A DNA stretch of 18,241 bases from Pseudomonadota bacterium (GTDB lineage Bacteria; Myxococcota; Polyangia; Polyangiales; Polyangiaceae). A program made the position numbers and the translations under genes. Numbering within the stretch: the first letter of the stretch is position 1; each line of letters opens with the position of its first letter. Shown one piece after another: positions 7,702 through 14,516 of this stretch. The stretch is from positions 1 to 18,241 of the forward strand of contig JAEZYO010000170.1 in NCBI GenBank assembly GCA_023419055.1. Reading direction: 5' to 3'. The notes below the pieces were generated by a model, which was given only the letters and a program-made list of their open reading frames with translations, was not told where the DNA came from and made no database searches.

Positions 7702-7779
7702 GCTCGGCGTGGCCTGATCAATGCGCTCTCTCTGGCAAGCGCCCCCAAACACCGATACCTTGAGCGGACGAGGGTCTCG

Positions 7780-8220
7780 GTGGCAAGTAACATCACGATC
7801 GACGAGCAGTTCCTTTGGGTGTCGAATGCGCGCTTGTTCGGGCTCGTGGAGCTCGCAAGTGAGGTCGGCGCCGACCTCGCGAACACCGAGGAGGAGAGGG
7901 CTTACGTCGCGCGACTGTCCGAGTTTGGTCAGAGCGCGTTCCCTGGCATCGAGCTCGACCTGGCGGCGCGCTTCCCGACGACGGCCGAAAGGAAATGGTG
8001 GGCTCGCGTGTTCCACGTGGTTGCTCGACGCGTCTACTTGCGAGCTCTGGGAAACCAGGCCGACCAAACCTGGCAACCCTCGATGATCGGCGATGCGTAC
8101 GTCATAGCGCGGATGCTGACCCACGCGGTTCAAGTCACGGAGCTCGCGTGGCACCCCTCTACCGACGAGCCCGGCGAGAGCGACGCGTACACGAGCGGTC
8201 CGCTCCAGGTTCGGAGCTGA
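7780..8220 (+). CDS. Uncharacterised helical protein, GTG start
   Basis: A 146-residue soluble, mostly helical protein of no family I recognise. Notable runs are WVSNARLFGLVELASEVGADLAN, ERAYVARLSEFGQ, AERKWWARVFHVVARRVYLRALGN and MIGDAYVIARMLTHAVQV. The WW-containing amphipathic helix followed by LGNQADQTWQPS is distinctive. GTG at 7780 is chosen because ACGAGGG lies upstream as a plausible Shine-Dalgarno and the protein reads as structured from there. It follows the hydrolase gene by 78 bp on the same strand, so co-transcription is possible, and converges on the DUF488 gene. Codon use matches the neighbours, so it is probably real. Confidence 0.6.
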   Translation: MASNITIDEQFLWVSNARLFGLVELASEVGADLANTEEERAYVARLSEFGQSAFPGIELDLAARFPTTAERKWWARVFHVVARRVYLRALGNQADQTWQPSMIGDAYVIARMLTHAVQVTELAWHPSTDEPGESDAYTSGPLQVRS

Positions 8221-8444
8221 TCAGCGGTGCCGGCCGATCTTGCGTGTGAGAGGTGCAGTTTGCGCTTTTCGGTCGGGTGGTATCACCATCACGACTTCGA
8301 TCGTGCCTCGGAGCTCCAACGAATATTCGAGAGGATCGGCGCAGTGGTGCGTCGGACCGAAACCCGACGCGAGCCGGCGCCCGCCCGAGCGCTTCAGCAG
8401 AGCGACCGCGGACGTGACCCGCCCGCGCTACCGTCCGGGAATTT

Positions 8445-9014
8445 TCAAGCGCTCGGGTAGGTGACCCGTTCGCCGCGTACAGCTGCGAACGGTGTCATGC
8501 GATGCGGCTTGGAGCGCGAGGGCGCGCTGATGTGCTCGACGTGCGCTCCGCGCGCGACGAGCGCGTCGGCAACGAGCGAGCGGTGGCAACGCCAGGGGAC
8601 GGCCTCGGCGCACATGATGGCCACGGCGCCGTTCTTCGCGAGCTCGCGAAGCTGCTCGAGGGCGGACTCGAAGTCATCGGTCCCCATGTAATCGGCGTAG
8701 CCGCGGAAGCTCGTGTTACGAAAGCCCTGATTCGGCGAATCGGGGCGCGGCTTGCGTAGCCCGCCGAGCCCCTTGAGAAGCTCGTAGCGAAGCCCGAGGG
8801 CGGGCAGCGCTGCGGCGAGGGCGTCGGCGTTGAACTGCGGGTTGTGGCGTGAGCGCGGGATCGTGCGGATGTCGACGAGCACCGTGACCTCGAACGACCG
8901 CAGCATCGCGACGAGCTCGTCGAGCGTGCGCGTGGAGTGGCCGATGGTGAAGACACCGACGCCCTTCCAGCTCTCGTGACGCCCTGCTTCACTCCGAGAA
9001 GTGCGCGGACTCAT
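8445..9014 (-). CDS. DUF488 family protein
   Basis: A 189-residue DUF488-domain protein. The hallmark motifs are present in order: TIGHSTRTLDEL (residues 23-34), VDIRTIPRSRHNPQFN (47-61), GLRYELLKGLGG, GFRNTSFRGYADYM, and the C-terminal CAEAVPWRCHRSLVAD with Cys135 and Cys143. The family is widespread and uncharacterised; the conserved Cys and His near the end suggest a nucleic-acid- or metal-linked role, not proven. The ATG at 9014 gives about 20 non-conserved residues before the domain, so a later start (GTG near residue 19) is possible. It is monocistronic and divergent from the YcxB-like gene 136 bp away. Confidence 0.9.
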   Translation of the reverse strand: MSPRTSRSEAGRHESWKGVGVFTIGHSTRTLDELVAMLRSFEVTVLVDIRTIPRSRHNPQFNADALAAALPALGLRYELLKGLGGLRKPRPDSPNQGFRNTSFRGYADYMGTDDFESALEQLRELAKNGAVAIMCAEAVPWRCHRSLVADALVARGAHVEHISAPSRSKPHRMTPFAAVRGERVTYPSA

Positions 9015-9150
9015 GTCAGTGGTCTAGCACCAGCGAAGGGCGATGCTCGCGGCGAGCCTTCCCCGTGTCGTCTTGGAGCCCAGTCCTGTGGCGGCCACGG
9101 TCTGGCACCCGCACGCGATCGCTAGTAGCGTGAGAGCTGCGAAATCCCTG

Positions 9151-9786
9151 ATGAATAGCCTTCCGAACGACGACGTCGACGACGACGAATACGAAGACGA
9201 CGATGAGGACGAGGACCCGGAGATTGAAGTGAGAGTTCGCCTTCAGCTGGAGGACTACCTTCACGCCTGGTTCTACGTGCCCTCTTTTCGAACGGTCTGG
9301 CAATACATCCTCTTCATGCCGATTGGCTTCGCGCTGATCGTCGTGGGCAGCCCCGCTCCGTGGCGTGAATCGTTGTCCTTCGCGCCCTGGGTGGTCGCTT
9401 CCGTGGTGATCGGTGTCGTCGCGGCGTGGCTCTACCGCAATTATTGGGCGGGGGCGTCTTTCAATCGCGTGGGCCCGCGACAGATCGTCTATCGCTTCGA
9501 CCCGGATGGCATGGAGGTGAGCTCGAGCTTCGGGACACAGCTCTACCCGTGGGATGAAATGGTGGGAGCGGTCGAAAGCCCGCGAGCGCTGCTCGTCTTC
9601 CTACACCGTTCACAGTTCTTCCTGGTGCCGAAGCGCTCCTTCAGTGAGCCCGAGTTGGCGGAGGTGGCGGAGTTGCTCGCCACGATCCCCCGTCGCTCGG
9701 GTGGGAAGCGGATCCTGCGCGCCGTCGGCATCTGGTTCTTCGTGTGCGCCGTCATTCTCACCCTGCTCGAGGTTCTGCGCGCCTGA
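9151..9786 (+). CDS. YcxB-like membrane protein with acidic N-terminal tail
   Basis: A 211-residue membrane protein. Residues 1-30 are strongly acidic (NDDVDDDEYEDDDEDEDPE). Two membrane segments follow (WQYILFMPIGFALIVVG and WVVASVVIGVVAAWLY). Next comes a YcxB-like domain (Pfam PF14317): IVYRFDPDGMEVSSSFGTQL, the conserved YPWDEMVGAVESPRALLVFL, then FFLVPKRSFSEPELAEVAELL. A last hydrophobic segment (VGIWFFVCAVILTLLEVL) ends the protein. The YcxB family has no known function. ATG at 9151 (MNSLPNDD) is chosen over a GTG/ATG-rich upstream extension with no similarity. The next gene starts 12 bp downstream and is also a membrane protein, so they may form an operon. Confidence 0.8.
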   Translation: MNSLPNDDVDDDEYEDDDEDEDPEIEVRVRLQLEDYLHAWFYVPSFRTVWQYILFMPIGFALIVVGSPAPWRESLSFAPWVVASVVIGVVAAWLYRNYWAGASFNRVGPRQIVYRFDPDGMEVSSSFGTQLYPWDEMVGAVESPRALLVFLHRSQFFLVPKRSFSEPELAEVAELLATIPRRSGGKRILRAVGIWFFVCAVILTLLEVLRA

Positions 9787-9798
9787 CCGCTGCCCGGT

Positions 9799-10218
9799 GT
9801 GGCGATGCGAGCCGATCTCGTTCAATCTCTCGTGATGGCCTCCCCGAACGCGAGCAACGATTCGCGCGGAGCAGAGTTTCAGTTTGCCCGAGTGGTCGGA
9901 GCTTGGCCGTGGATCGCTCTAGGCTCGTACGTGCTCAGCGCGCTCTCTGTTCGAGCTTCGTTCGGCCGCTGGTCTGTCGTGTATCTGGACAATCCGAGGG
10001 GCATGCTCGCAGAGGTCGCGGACGATGTGTCGTTTCTGTCGATCTTCTCGACAGCGGTGGTGGTGCCGGTCGCGCTCGTCAATGTCCTACTCAGGCGCTT
10101 CGCCAGCAGGCGACCCATCGTCGACCTGCGCGTCGTGTCAGGGGTTTGCGGCTCACTTGCCTTCTACCTGCTCCTACGAGCCGATCCGCACGGGTACCTC
10201 ACCTGGCTCTTGGACTGA
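9799..10218 (+). CDS. Small membrane protein, unknown function
   Basis: A 139-residue protein with about three membrane segments: WPWIALGSYVLSALSV, FLSIFSTAVVVPVALVNVLL and VVSGVCGSLAFYLLL. The basic loop RRFASRRPIVD after segment 2 marks a cytoplasmic side. The first 30 residues are polar. The start could be GTG 9799, ATG 9805 or ATG 9835 (MASPNASN); none has a clear Shine-Dalgarno. It lies 12 bp after the YcxB-like gene on the same strand, so co-expression is likely. No family recognised. Confidence 0.55.
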   Translation: MAMRADLVQSLVMASPNASNDSRGAEFQFARVVGAWPWIALGSYVLSALSVRASFGRWSVVYLDNPRGMLAEVADDVSFLSIFSTAVVVPVALVNVLLRRFASRRPIVDLRVVSGVCGSLAFYLLLRADPHGYLTWLLD

Positions 10219-10256
10219 GCCGACGTGAGTGTTGCAAGTGTGGGCCATGGGATCGC

Positions 10257-10616
10257 ATGCTGAGCCGGGCAGTGCTGCTTTCCGGGGCGCGCGCGGCGGG
10301 CGTGGGCGTGCGCTCGCTCTGTGTCGGCACCTGGCGGAGCGCCTTTCTGGCCATGGAGACGGAGTACGTGAGCTTCGAGCCCGCGCGGGCGGCGGCTCTC
10401 AAATTGACGAACACGCCGCCGCTCTTCAGCCATTTCGCCGCGACCATCAAACACCGCGCGCTCGGTGAAGCTCGCTTGCTGACGACGTACATCTACTCGT
10501 TTCGTGCGCGCCCCCGCTTCTTGGCTCCATTGCTCGAACCGATCCTGCGACGCCTGCTCGACGCGGAGGTTCGCGGGCGGCTCCGGGCGCTCCAGCACTT
10601 CCTCGAACGTGGCTAG
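10257..10616 (+). pseudogene. 3' remnant of an SRPBCC-family gene
   Basis: About 119 residues that read as the middle and C-terminus of an SRPBCC (START-like) protein: WDRMLSRAVLLSGARAAGVG, TWRSAFLAMETEYVSFEP, LKLTNTPPLFSHFAATIKHR, then LLTTYIYSFRARPRFLAPLLEP and a closing helix RRLLDAEVRGRLRALQHFLE. The N-terminal 30 or so residues of the domain (first strand and helices with the 'APxxxVF' type signature) are missing. No frame between the end of the previous gene and 10245 supplies them, and the frame upstream reads as non-homologous sequence overlapping the 9799 gene. So it is probably a truncated gene. An alternative is a short protein from ATG 10257. The minus-strand frames here are Arg-rich shadows. 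Confidence 0.55.
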
Positions 10617-10685
10617 GTAGGTGGCGAACGCAGTCTCGACTTCCAGGCGTTTGGTCGCGCTTTCGAGTAGATAGGGGCGCGTGCC

Positions 10686-11123
10686 GTGACCCGACCCGCG
10701 ACTCTTCTCGAACGCGGGATGGAACACGAGCACCCTCGCCGCCCCGCTCGTCATCTGCTGACGCTTCCGTCGCCCGCGGCTCTGCCTCGACTCGAAGCTC
10801 GAGAGGCGGTCCTCTGTCTTCAGTTCGAGGCCCCCTTCGGCGTGTTGGGACGTCCCGGGTCGCCGTTAGCGATCGATCGGGGTCTGGTGCTGGCTTGTTC
10901 CGAGGAAGATGTCGGTGCGCCGTTGGATGAAGTTGACGCGTTGCTTCGAGACCTCGTCGATACGAGGGCGCCCTTGGTGGTTCATGCTCCTCTCGGTGTG
11001 CCCGTCGAGCTGTACCTGGACGGCCCGAAGACGACCACCTGGACTGCATTCGCTCGTGTCGCCTCGGGAGAGCTGGTGCTGCACGTTTCCGAGAAGCTCG
11101 ACGTCGGTCGAGCGGTACGTTGA
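10686..11123 (+). CDS. Uncertain ORF, unknown function
   Basis: A 145-residue frame that may be coding. From ATG 10719 (MEHEHPRRP) it reads as a plausible soluble alpha/beta protein: LPRLEAREAVLCLQFEAPFG, RGLVLACSEEDVGAPLDEV, LLRDLVDTRAPLVVHAPLGV, VELYLDGPKTTTWTAFARV and a strand ending VLHVSEKLDVG. Third codon positions are G/C-rich as in the neighbours. No family is recognised and no Shine-Dalgarno is clear. The start could be GTG 10686 or ATG 10719. Competing minus-strand frames are rich in Arg, Ser and Pro and look like shadows. It lies 64 bp before the YdeI-family gene. Confidence 0.35.
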   Translation: MTRPATLLERGMEHEHPRRPARHLLTLPSPAALPRLEAREAVLCLQFEAPFGVLGRPGSPLAIDRGLVLACSEEDVGAPLDEVDALLRDLVDTRAPLVVHAPLGVPVELYLDGPKTTTWTAFARVASGELVLHVSEKLDVGRAVR

Positions 11124-11187
11124 GAAGCCGTGCGGAGGTGGCTCTCCCATTGCCAAGCGCGGCCGGCTACGCGATCCTTCGCGGGCC

Positions 11188-11772
11188 ATGAGCACGCACC
11201 ATCCCAAGGTTGATGCCTTCCTGGGTCGCGCCAAAGCGTGGCGCGGCGAGATGGAGAAGATCCGGTCGGTTCTCCTCGAGAGTGGGCTCGACGAGGACTT
11301 GAAGTGGGGGAAGCCGTGCTTCTCGTTCGAGGGCAAGAACGTGGCGATCCTCCAACCCTTCAAGGCGTTTTGCTCGCTGATGTTCTTCAAGGGCGCGCTG
11401 CTCGAGGACACGCACGGGCTGCTGCGTAGGCAGGGTGAGAACACGCAGTCCGCGCTGCGGCTGGAGTTCACCAGCGAGGCCCAGGTGAAGAAGGCCGTGC
11501 TGAAGTCGTACGTGAAGCAAGCCATCGCCGTGGAGAAAGCGGGAACCAAGGTCGACTTCAAAGCCAAGCGCGAGCTCGAGCTGCCGGAGGAGCTGACGCA
11601 GAGGTTGAAGAAGGACCGCCAGCTGGCGAAGGCGTTCAAGGCGCTCACTCCAGGCCGGCAGCGGTCTTACGTGCTTCACATCACGAGCGCCAAGCAGCCT
11701 CAGACTCGGGCTGCGCGGGTCGAGAAGTGTATCCCGAACATCCTCGCCGGCTTGGGCATGAACGAGCGCTGA
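11188..11772 (+). CDS. YdeI/OmpD-associated family protein (DUF1801)
   Basis: A 194-residue cytoplasmic protein of the YdeI family. Residues 1-115 form a DUF1801-type domain: KVDAFLGRAKAWRGEMEKIRS, the conserved LDEDLKWGKPCFSFEGKNVA, LQPFKAFCSLMFFKGALLED and LRLEFTSEAQVKKA. A linker helix with Lys/Ala repeats leads to the C-terminal OmdA-like domain (LPEELTQRLKKDRQLAKAF, LTPGRQRSYVLHITSAKQPQTRAARVEKC), the helical motif ending in RIEK-type sequence. In enterobacteria YdeI is linked to stress and antimicrobial peptide response; the function here is unknown. The ATG at 11188 is chosen since homology starts at residue 4; the longer frame upstream lacks similarity. Confidence 0.92.
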   Translation: MSTHHPKVDAFLGRAKAWRGEMEKIRSVLLESGLDEDLKWGKPCFSFEGKNVAILQPFKAFCSLMFFKGALLEDTHGLLRRQGENTQSALRLEFTSEAQVKKAVLKSYVKQAIAVEKAGTKVDFKAKRELELPEELTQRLKKDRQLAKAFKALTPGRQRSYVLHITSAKQPQTRAARVEKCIPNILAGLGMNER

Positions 11773-11838
11773 ATCGACGAACTTACTCACGACAGGTGAG
11801 CGAGAAACGCTAGAGTACGGGTCGATGGGAGACGTTCC

Positions 11839-12195
11839 GTGCGCCGCAGCGTGACCATTCTCTCAGCGGCCATGCTGCTTTCGTGCTCCTCCGGCGAGGA
11901 GTCCAGCAGTGACTCGGGCATCTACGCTCCTTGCAACGGCGAGCCGGGAGCGTGTGCTCTCTCCCTGGGGGTTGGGGCTGCGGAGGTAGAGTTCTGCGTG
12001 TGCACCCACTATTGCAAGGTCGACGCAGACTGCCCGACGCCAGCGACGGGGAGCGCAGTACCGACCTGCGTGCCATTCGGAGACGTGGTCGTCGACGGCC
12101 ACACCGCATCCTGCTCACTGCCCTGCGACGGGAGCGTGACTTGCCCGGACGGTATGGAGTGTCAGTTTGACCAGTGTCTCGCGCGGATCGATTAG
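11839..12195 (+). CDS. Cys-rich secreted lipoprotein
   Basis: A 118-residue lipoprotein. The signal peptide (MRRSVTILSAAMLLSC) has lipobox Cys16; a Ser-rich acidic spacer (SSGEESSSDSG) follows. The mature part has twelve more cysteines (32, 39, 53, 55, 59, 65, 77, 92, 96, 102, 108, 113), probably six disulfides. The ends CSLPCDGSVTCPDGMEC and CTHYCKVDADCP match the 'C-x-x-D-x-D-C / C-P-x-G-x-x-C' pattern seen in many Cys-rich myxobacterial lipoproteins. It starts with GTG; GGGAG about 10 bp upstream fits as a Shine-Dalgarno. The role is unknown, probably surface-exposed. It ends 2 bp before the DUF2071 gene, so the two are probably translationally coupled. Confidence 0.82.
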   Translation: MRRSVTILSAAMLLSCSSGEESSSDSGIYAPCNGEPGACALSLGVGAAEVEFCVCTHYCKVDADCPTPATGSAVPTCVPFGDVVVDGHTASCSLPCDGSVTCPDGMECQFDQCLARID

Positions 12196-12197
12196 GA

Positions 12198-12935
12198 ATG
12201 CCGAACCACGCTTCACTGTCCCAACAAGCGCATCGTCCTTGGCCCCTCCCTCAAGGTGCGTGGACCTGGCGCCAATCGTGGCACGACCTGCTCTTCATGC
12301 ACTGGCCGGTGCCCGCGTCGACACTCAGAGGGCTCATTCCCGAGAAGCTCGAGCTCGAAGAGTTCGACGGGACGGCGTGGCTCGGCCTCGTGCCGTTTCG
12401 AATGACCGGCGTCATGCGTCGGCCGTGGCCCGACCTGCCGTGGGTGTCGGCGTTCCCCGAGCTCAACGTGCGGACGTACGTCACCTTGAATGGGAAGCCC
12501 GGCGTCTGGTTTCTGAGCCTGGACGCAGCCAATCGCCTGGCAGTTTGGGCCGCTCGCCGCTTCTTCCACCTGCCGTACTACCTGGCGAGCATGTCTCTCT
12601 CCGAGCATGAGGACGGGATCCGGTACCGCTCCGGGCGCCGGAACGCGGAGCTCGTGGCCAAGTATCGCCCCACAGCAGCGCCGTACCTGGCTCAGGCTGG
12701 CTCCTTGGAGCACTGGTTGACCGAGCGATACTGTCTGTACGCCGAGGCGCCCGACGGCTCGATCTGGAGGAACGACGTTCACCACCACCCGTGGCCGCTC
12801 CAAGCCGCGGAGGTCAGCATCGAACAGAACACGCTCCTCGACGTGCATGGCCTGCCTATCCGTGAGCCGCCGATGCTCCTGCACTTCGCTCGGCGTCTGG
12901 ACGTGGTCGTCTGGAACGGCGAACGCGTCGCCTAG
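12198..12935 (+). CDS. DUF2071 (YqjF-like) protein
   Basis: A 245-residue protein of the DUF2071/YqjF family. Recognisable parts are WRQSWHDLLFMHWPVPASTL near the N-terminus, LIPEKLELEEFDGTAWLGLVPFRM, then FPELNVRTYVTLNGKPGVWFLSLDA, followed by the HLPYYLA-type motif (FFHLPYYLASMSL) and C-terminal EHWLTERYCLYAEAPDGSIW. The fold is thought to be acetoacetate-decarboxylase-like, but no substrate is known. ATG at 12198 (MPNHASLS) is chosen: TAGGA lies just upstream and the gene starts 2 bp after the lipoprotein stop. A strong hairpin overlaps the stop codon. Confidence 0.9.
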   Translation: MPNHASLSQQAHRPWPLPQGAWTWRQSWHDLLFMHWPVPASTLRGLIPEKLELEEFDGTAWLGLVPFRMTGVMRRPWPDLPWVSAFPELNVRTYVTLNGKPGVWFLSLDAANRLAVWAARRFFHLPYYLASMSLSEHEDGIRYRSGRRNAELVAKYRPTAAPYLAQAGSLEHWLTERYCLYAEAPDGSIWRNDVHHHPWPLQAAEVSIEQNTLLDVHGLPIREPPMLLHFARRLDVVVWNGERVA

Positions 12936-12953
12936 CTGGTCGCGTTCGCCTTT
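12918..12953 (+). terminator. Strong hairpin spanning the DUF2071 stop codon
   Basis: A perfect 10-bp inverted repeat, GGCGAACGCG (12918-12927) and CGCGTTCGCC (12941-12950), with a 13-base loop holding the TAG stop, followed by TTT. It is the strongest intrinsic-terminator-like structure in the window, though its T-tract is short. It would end the lipoprotein/DUF2071 transcript. Confidence 0.55.
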
Positions 12954-13036
12954 GCCGTAGGCTCCTGCGAGCATCGCTCGACCGCGTCATCCGAGCCCAC
13001 TCCGGAGTCCGTGCTTTCAGCCAAGCTTTCGGGACG

Positions 13037-13427
13037 GTGCGGGTTCCGATCCGGGAGCATTCCTCCCAGTGCTCGTGGTCGTTCGTGCTTCGAGATGGCC
13101 TGCCCATCGTCGTGGCGGATCAGCGCAAGCCGCCGACGCTGCCGCCGGGAATCCGCTCTCTCTTCCAGTTCGGAAGCGCGGAGCGCTGTCAAGACAGGTC
13201 GGGCAGGGTCTTGGTCGGGTTCGACCGCGGTGAATGGGGGCGGGTCCTTCAGGTGGTATTCGGAACGAGGCGCCCTCAGGAGCGTGCTGCTCGAGAGCAA
13301 CGTCGTCGCACCCCTCTAGCTCGCGCTCGGCAGGGATCGAACCGCGTACGTGGGCATGCGAGGCAGCGTCGTGGCGGTGCAACTGTCCAAGAAGCCGCCG
13401 ATTGAAACGTGGTTCTTTCCACCGTGA
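13037..13427 (+). pseudogene. Decayed gene with one frameshift and one nonsense codon
   Basis: One ancestral frame appears to run from GTG 13037, or slightly upstream, to TGA 13427. It reads WSFVLRDGLPIVVADQRKPP and LPPGIRSLFQFGSAERC, then RVLVGFDRGEWG. At a run of five G (13236-13240) the sensible reading moves to another frame: with four G it would continue GGSFRWYSERGALRSVLLES then NVVAPL. TAG at 13317-13319 interrupts it, and the same frame resumes as RTAYVGMRGSVVAVQLSKKP then PIETWFFPP before TGA. The block 'GFDxGEWGGxxxWYS...ENVV' resembles orphan proteins I recall from myxobacteria and Streptomyces, but I cannot name a family. A sequencing error in the G-run would explain the frameshift but not the TAG. 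Confidence 0.55.
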
Positions 13428-13588
13428 AATCATCGTTAAGCTGGTGCTCGCCTTTTTCGCCGCGTATCGGATTGATCTGGGCGCGCCCTCGTTAGGCCTC
13501 GCCGTCTTGGCCCTCATCTTGCTCCGGCGTCGAGGTTCGAAGCACCGAGCTCGAGCGCAGTCAAACTGATACGTTGGGCCGAAGAGCC

Positions 13589-14062
13589 ATGTGGACGTGC
13601 CGAGCGGCGGACAATCCGTTGATTGTGGAGCTCATCGACGGTGCAACCAAGGGGAGCGAGGCGTGGTTCGAGCGTTTGGAGTGCGAGGCAGAGAGCGCGC
13701 TGCATGGCAAGGTGTTGTGCGTCTGCGCTGGAGCCGTCATTGCGCGGCGTGCGCTGGTCGCGGAACCTGGGTCCCCATTGTCCGAGCAGGCTCTGGCACT
13801 CCTGGAAGGGTGGATCGACGAACCCACCGAGGCACGATTCGCCCACATCGCAGCGCTGCTGTTCGGGGATGACGGTGGGGGACCGCAGCCGGAACTCGAT
13901 GAGATTGCGTGGTGGGCGCTTCGTGTCGCCACCTCCTCAGTCGGAAACTTCGAGGCCGGGTGGGCGCTCGGTGCGCTCTGCGACGTCGCGCTGAACCGAG
14001 GCCTCGCTTTCGAGGAGGTGCGAACCCACGGGCTTGCTGCCGTCAGGGAGCGACTGAAGTGA
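13589..14062 (+). CDS. Uncharacterised helical protein
   Basis: A 157-residue mainly helical soluble protein. It reads NPLIVELIDGATKGSEAWFERLECE, then GKVLCVCAGAVIARRAL, then LLEGWIDEPTEARFAHIAALLFGD, then LDEIAWWALRVATSSVGNFEAGWALGALC and a C-terminal helix. The WWALR-ATSSVGN-EAGWAL segment is distinctive and looks like an orphan family of myxobacterial genomes, but I cannot name it. The ATG at 13589 (MWTCRAAD) is preferred over TTG 13574, with weak GAAGAG upstream. It opens a plus-strand run of five genes with gaps of 1 to 85 bp, so it may be the first gene of an operon. Confidence 0.65.
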   Translation: MWTCRAADNPLIVELIDGATKGSEAWFERLECEAESALHGKVLCVCAGAVIARRALVAEPGSPLSEQALALLEGWIDEPTEARFAHIAALLFGDDGGGPQPELDEIAWWALRVATSSVGNFEAGWALGALCDVALNRGLAFEEVRTHGLAAVRERLK

Positions 14063-14098
14063 GGAGATCGGCACCCAGCGTCTACGACCCGGGTTAGG

Positions 14099-14506
14099 AT
14101 GGCAATGATGTCGAGCCCCGTTGAGATCGCCGTAGAGACCTACATTCGCGCGGTTTGCGAAGCCGATCGTGGCGCCCGAGCGGCGCTGCTCGAGGCGTGC
14201 ATCGCCGACGACGTTCGTATGGTGACCCGCAGTCGGGAGATCCGAGGTCGCGCCGAATTGGCTGCAGATCTCGAGCGCTTCCTCGCCGATCCACGGGTGC
14301 TGCGCATACGAATGGTGAGCGCGGTGGACGCGAAGGGCACGACGTTTCGCTATCGCGCCGTCGCCGACTTTCGCGACGGTACGAGCGTCGAGTCGTTCGA
14401 CGCCGGCGAGATCGACGAGAGCGGTCGCATCTCACTCATCCTGACGTTCACCGGTCCACTCGCTGAAGCGCCTGAGCTAGCAGACGGACGCCAAGCAGGG
14501 GCGTGA
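14099..14506 (+). CDS. NTF2/SnoaL-like protein
   Basis: A 135-residue single-domain protein of the NTF2-like (SnoaL) superfamily, a cone-shaped alpha+beta barrel used by many small-molecule isomerases and cyclases and also as a non-catalytic scaffold. N-terminal helix: VEIAVETYIRAVCEADRGAR; then LEACIADDVRMVTRSREIRG, typical for the family; then AELAADLERFLADPRVL and strands RIRMVSAVDAKGTTFRYRAV, ADFRDGTSVESFD, ISLILTFTGPL. The length is normal. The start could be ATG 14099, 14105 or 14108; TTAGG upstream fits best with 14105 or 14108. It lies 36 bp after the previous gene and 10 bp before the next, so it is probably in the same transcript. Substrate unknown. Confidence 0.8.
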   Translation: MAMMSSPVEIAVETYIRAVCEADRGARAALLEACIADDVRMVTRSREIRGRAELAADLERFLADPRVLRIRMVSAVDAKGTTFRYRAVADFRDGTSVESFDAGEIDESGRISLILTFTGPLAEAPELADGRQAGA

Positions 14507-14516
14507 TGGGTCCAAG

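Noticed and set aside
8221..8444. Short plus-strand frames in the convergent gap after the 7780 gene
   Set aside because: Arg/Ser-rich low-information translations with no motif or Shine-Dalgarno. The gap appears to hold no gene.
10164..10754. Long minus-strand frame across the SRPBCC remnant
   Set aside because: Rich in Arg, Gln and Ala with no domain; the opposite strand carries a recognisable SRPBCC signature.
11786..11800. CTCAC-GACAG-GTGAG hairpin after the YdeI-family gene
   Set aside because: A 5-bp stem with no T-tract is too weak to call a terminator.
13330..13350. A tRNA T-arm-like stretch (GGTTCGATCC on the minus strand)
   Set aside because: The flanking bases do not form a T-stem (CGCGG against CCTGC), and no acceptor or anticodon arm is present. 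It falls inside the decayed coding sequence.
13017..13517. Minus-strand frame opposite the decayed gene
   Set aside because: Arg/Pro-rich composition with no motif. The plus strand has the only protein-like reading, so this is a shadow.
13234..13569. Plus-strand frame ending GLAVLALILLRRRGSKHRAR, resembling a MYXO-CTERM sorting tail
   Set aside because: Its first two thirds overlap the decayed gene in another frame and look non-coding. The tail has no Cys/PEP-type motif and no clear start, so it is not called.
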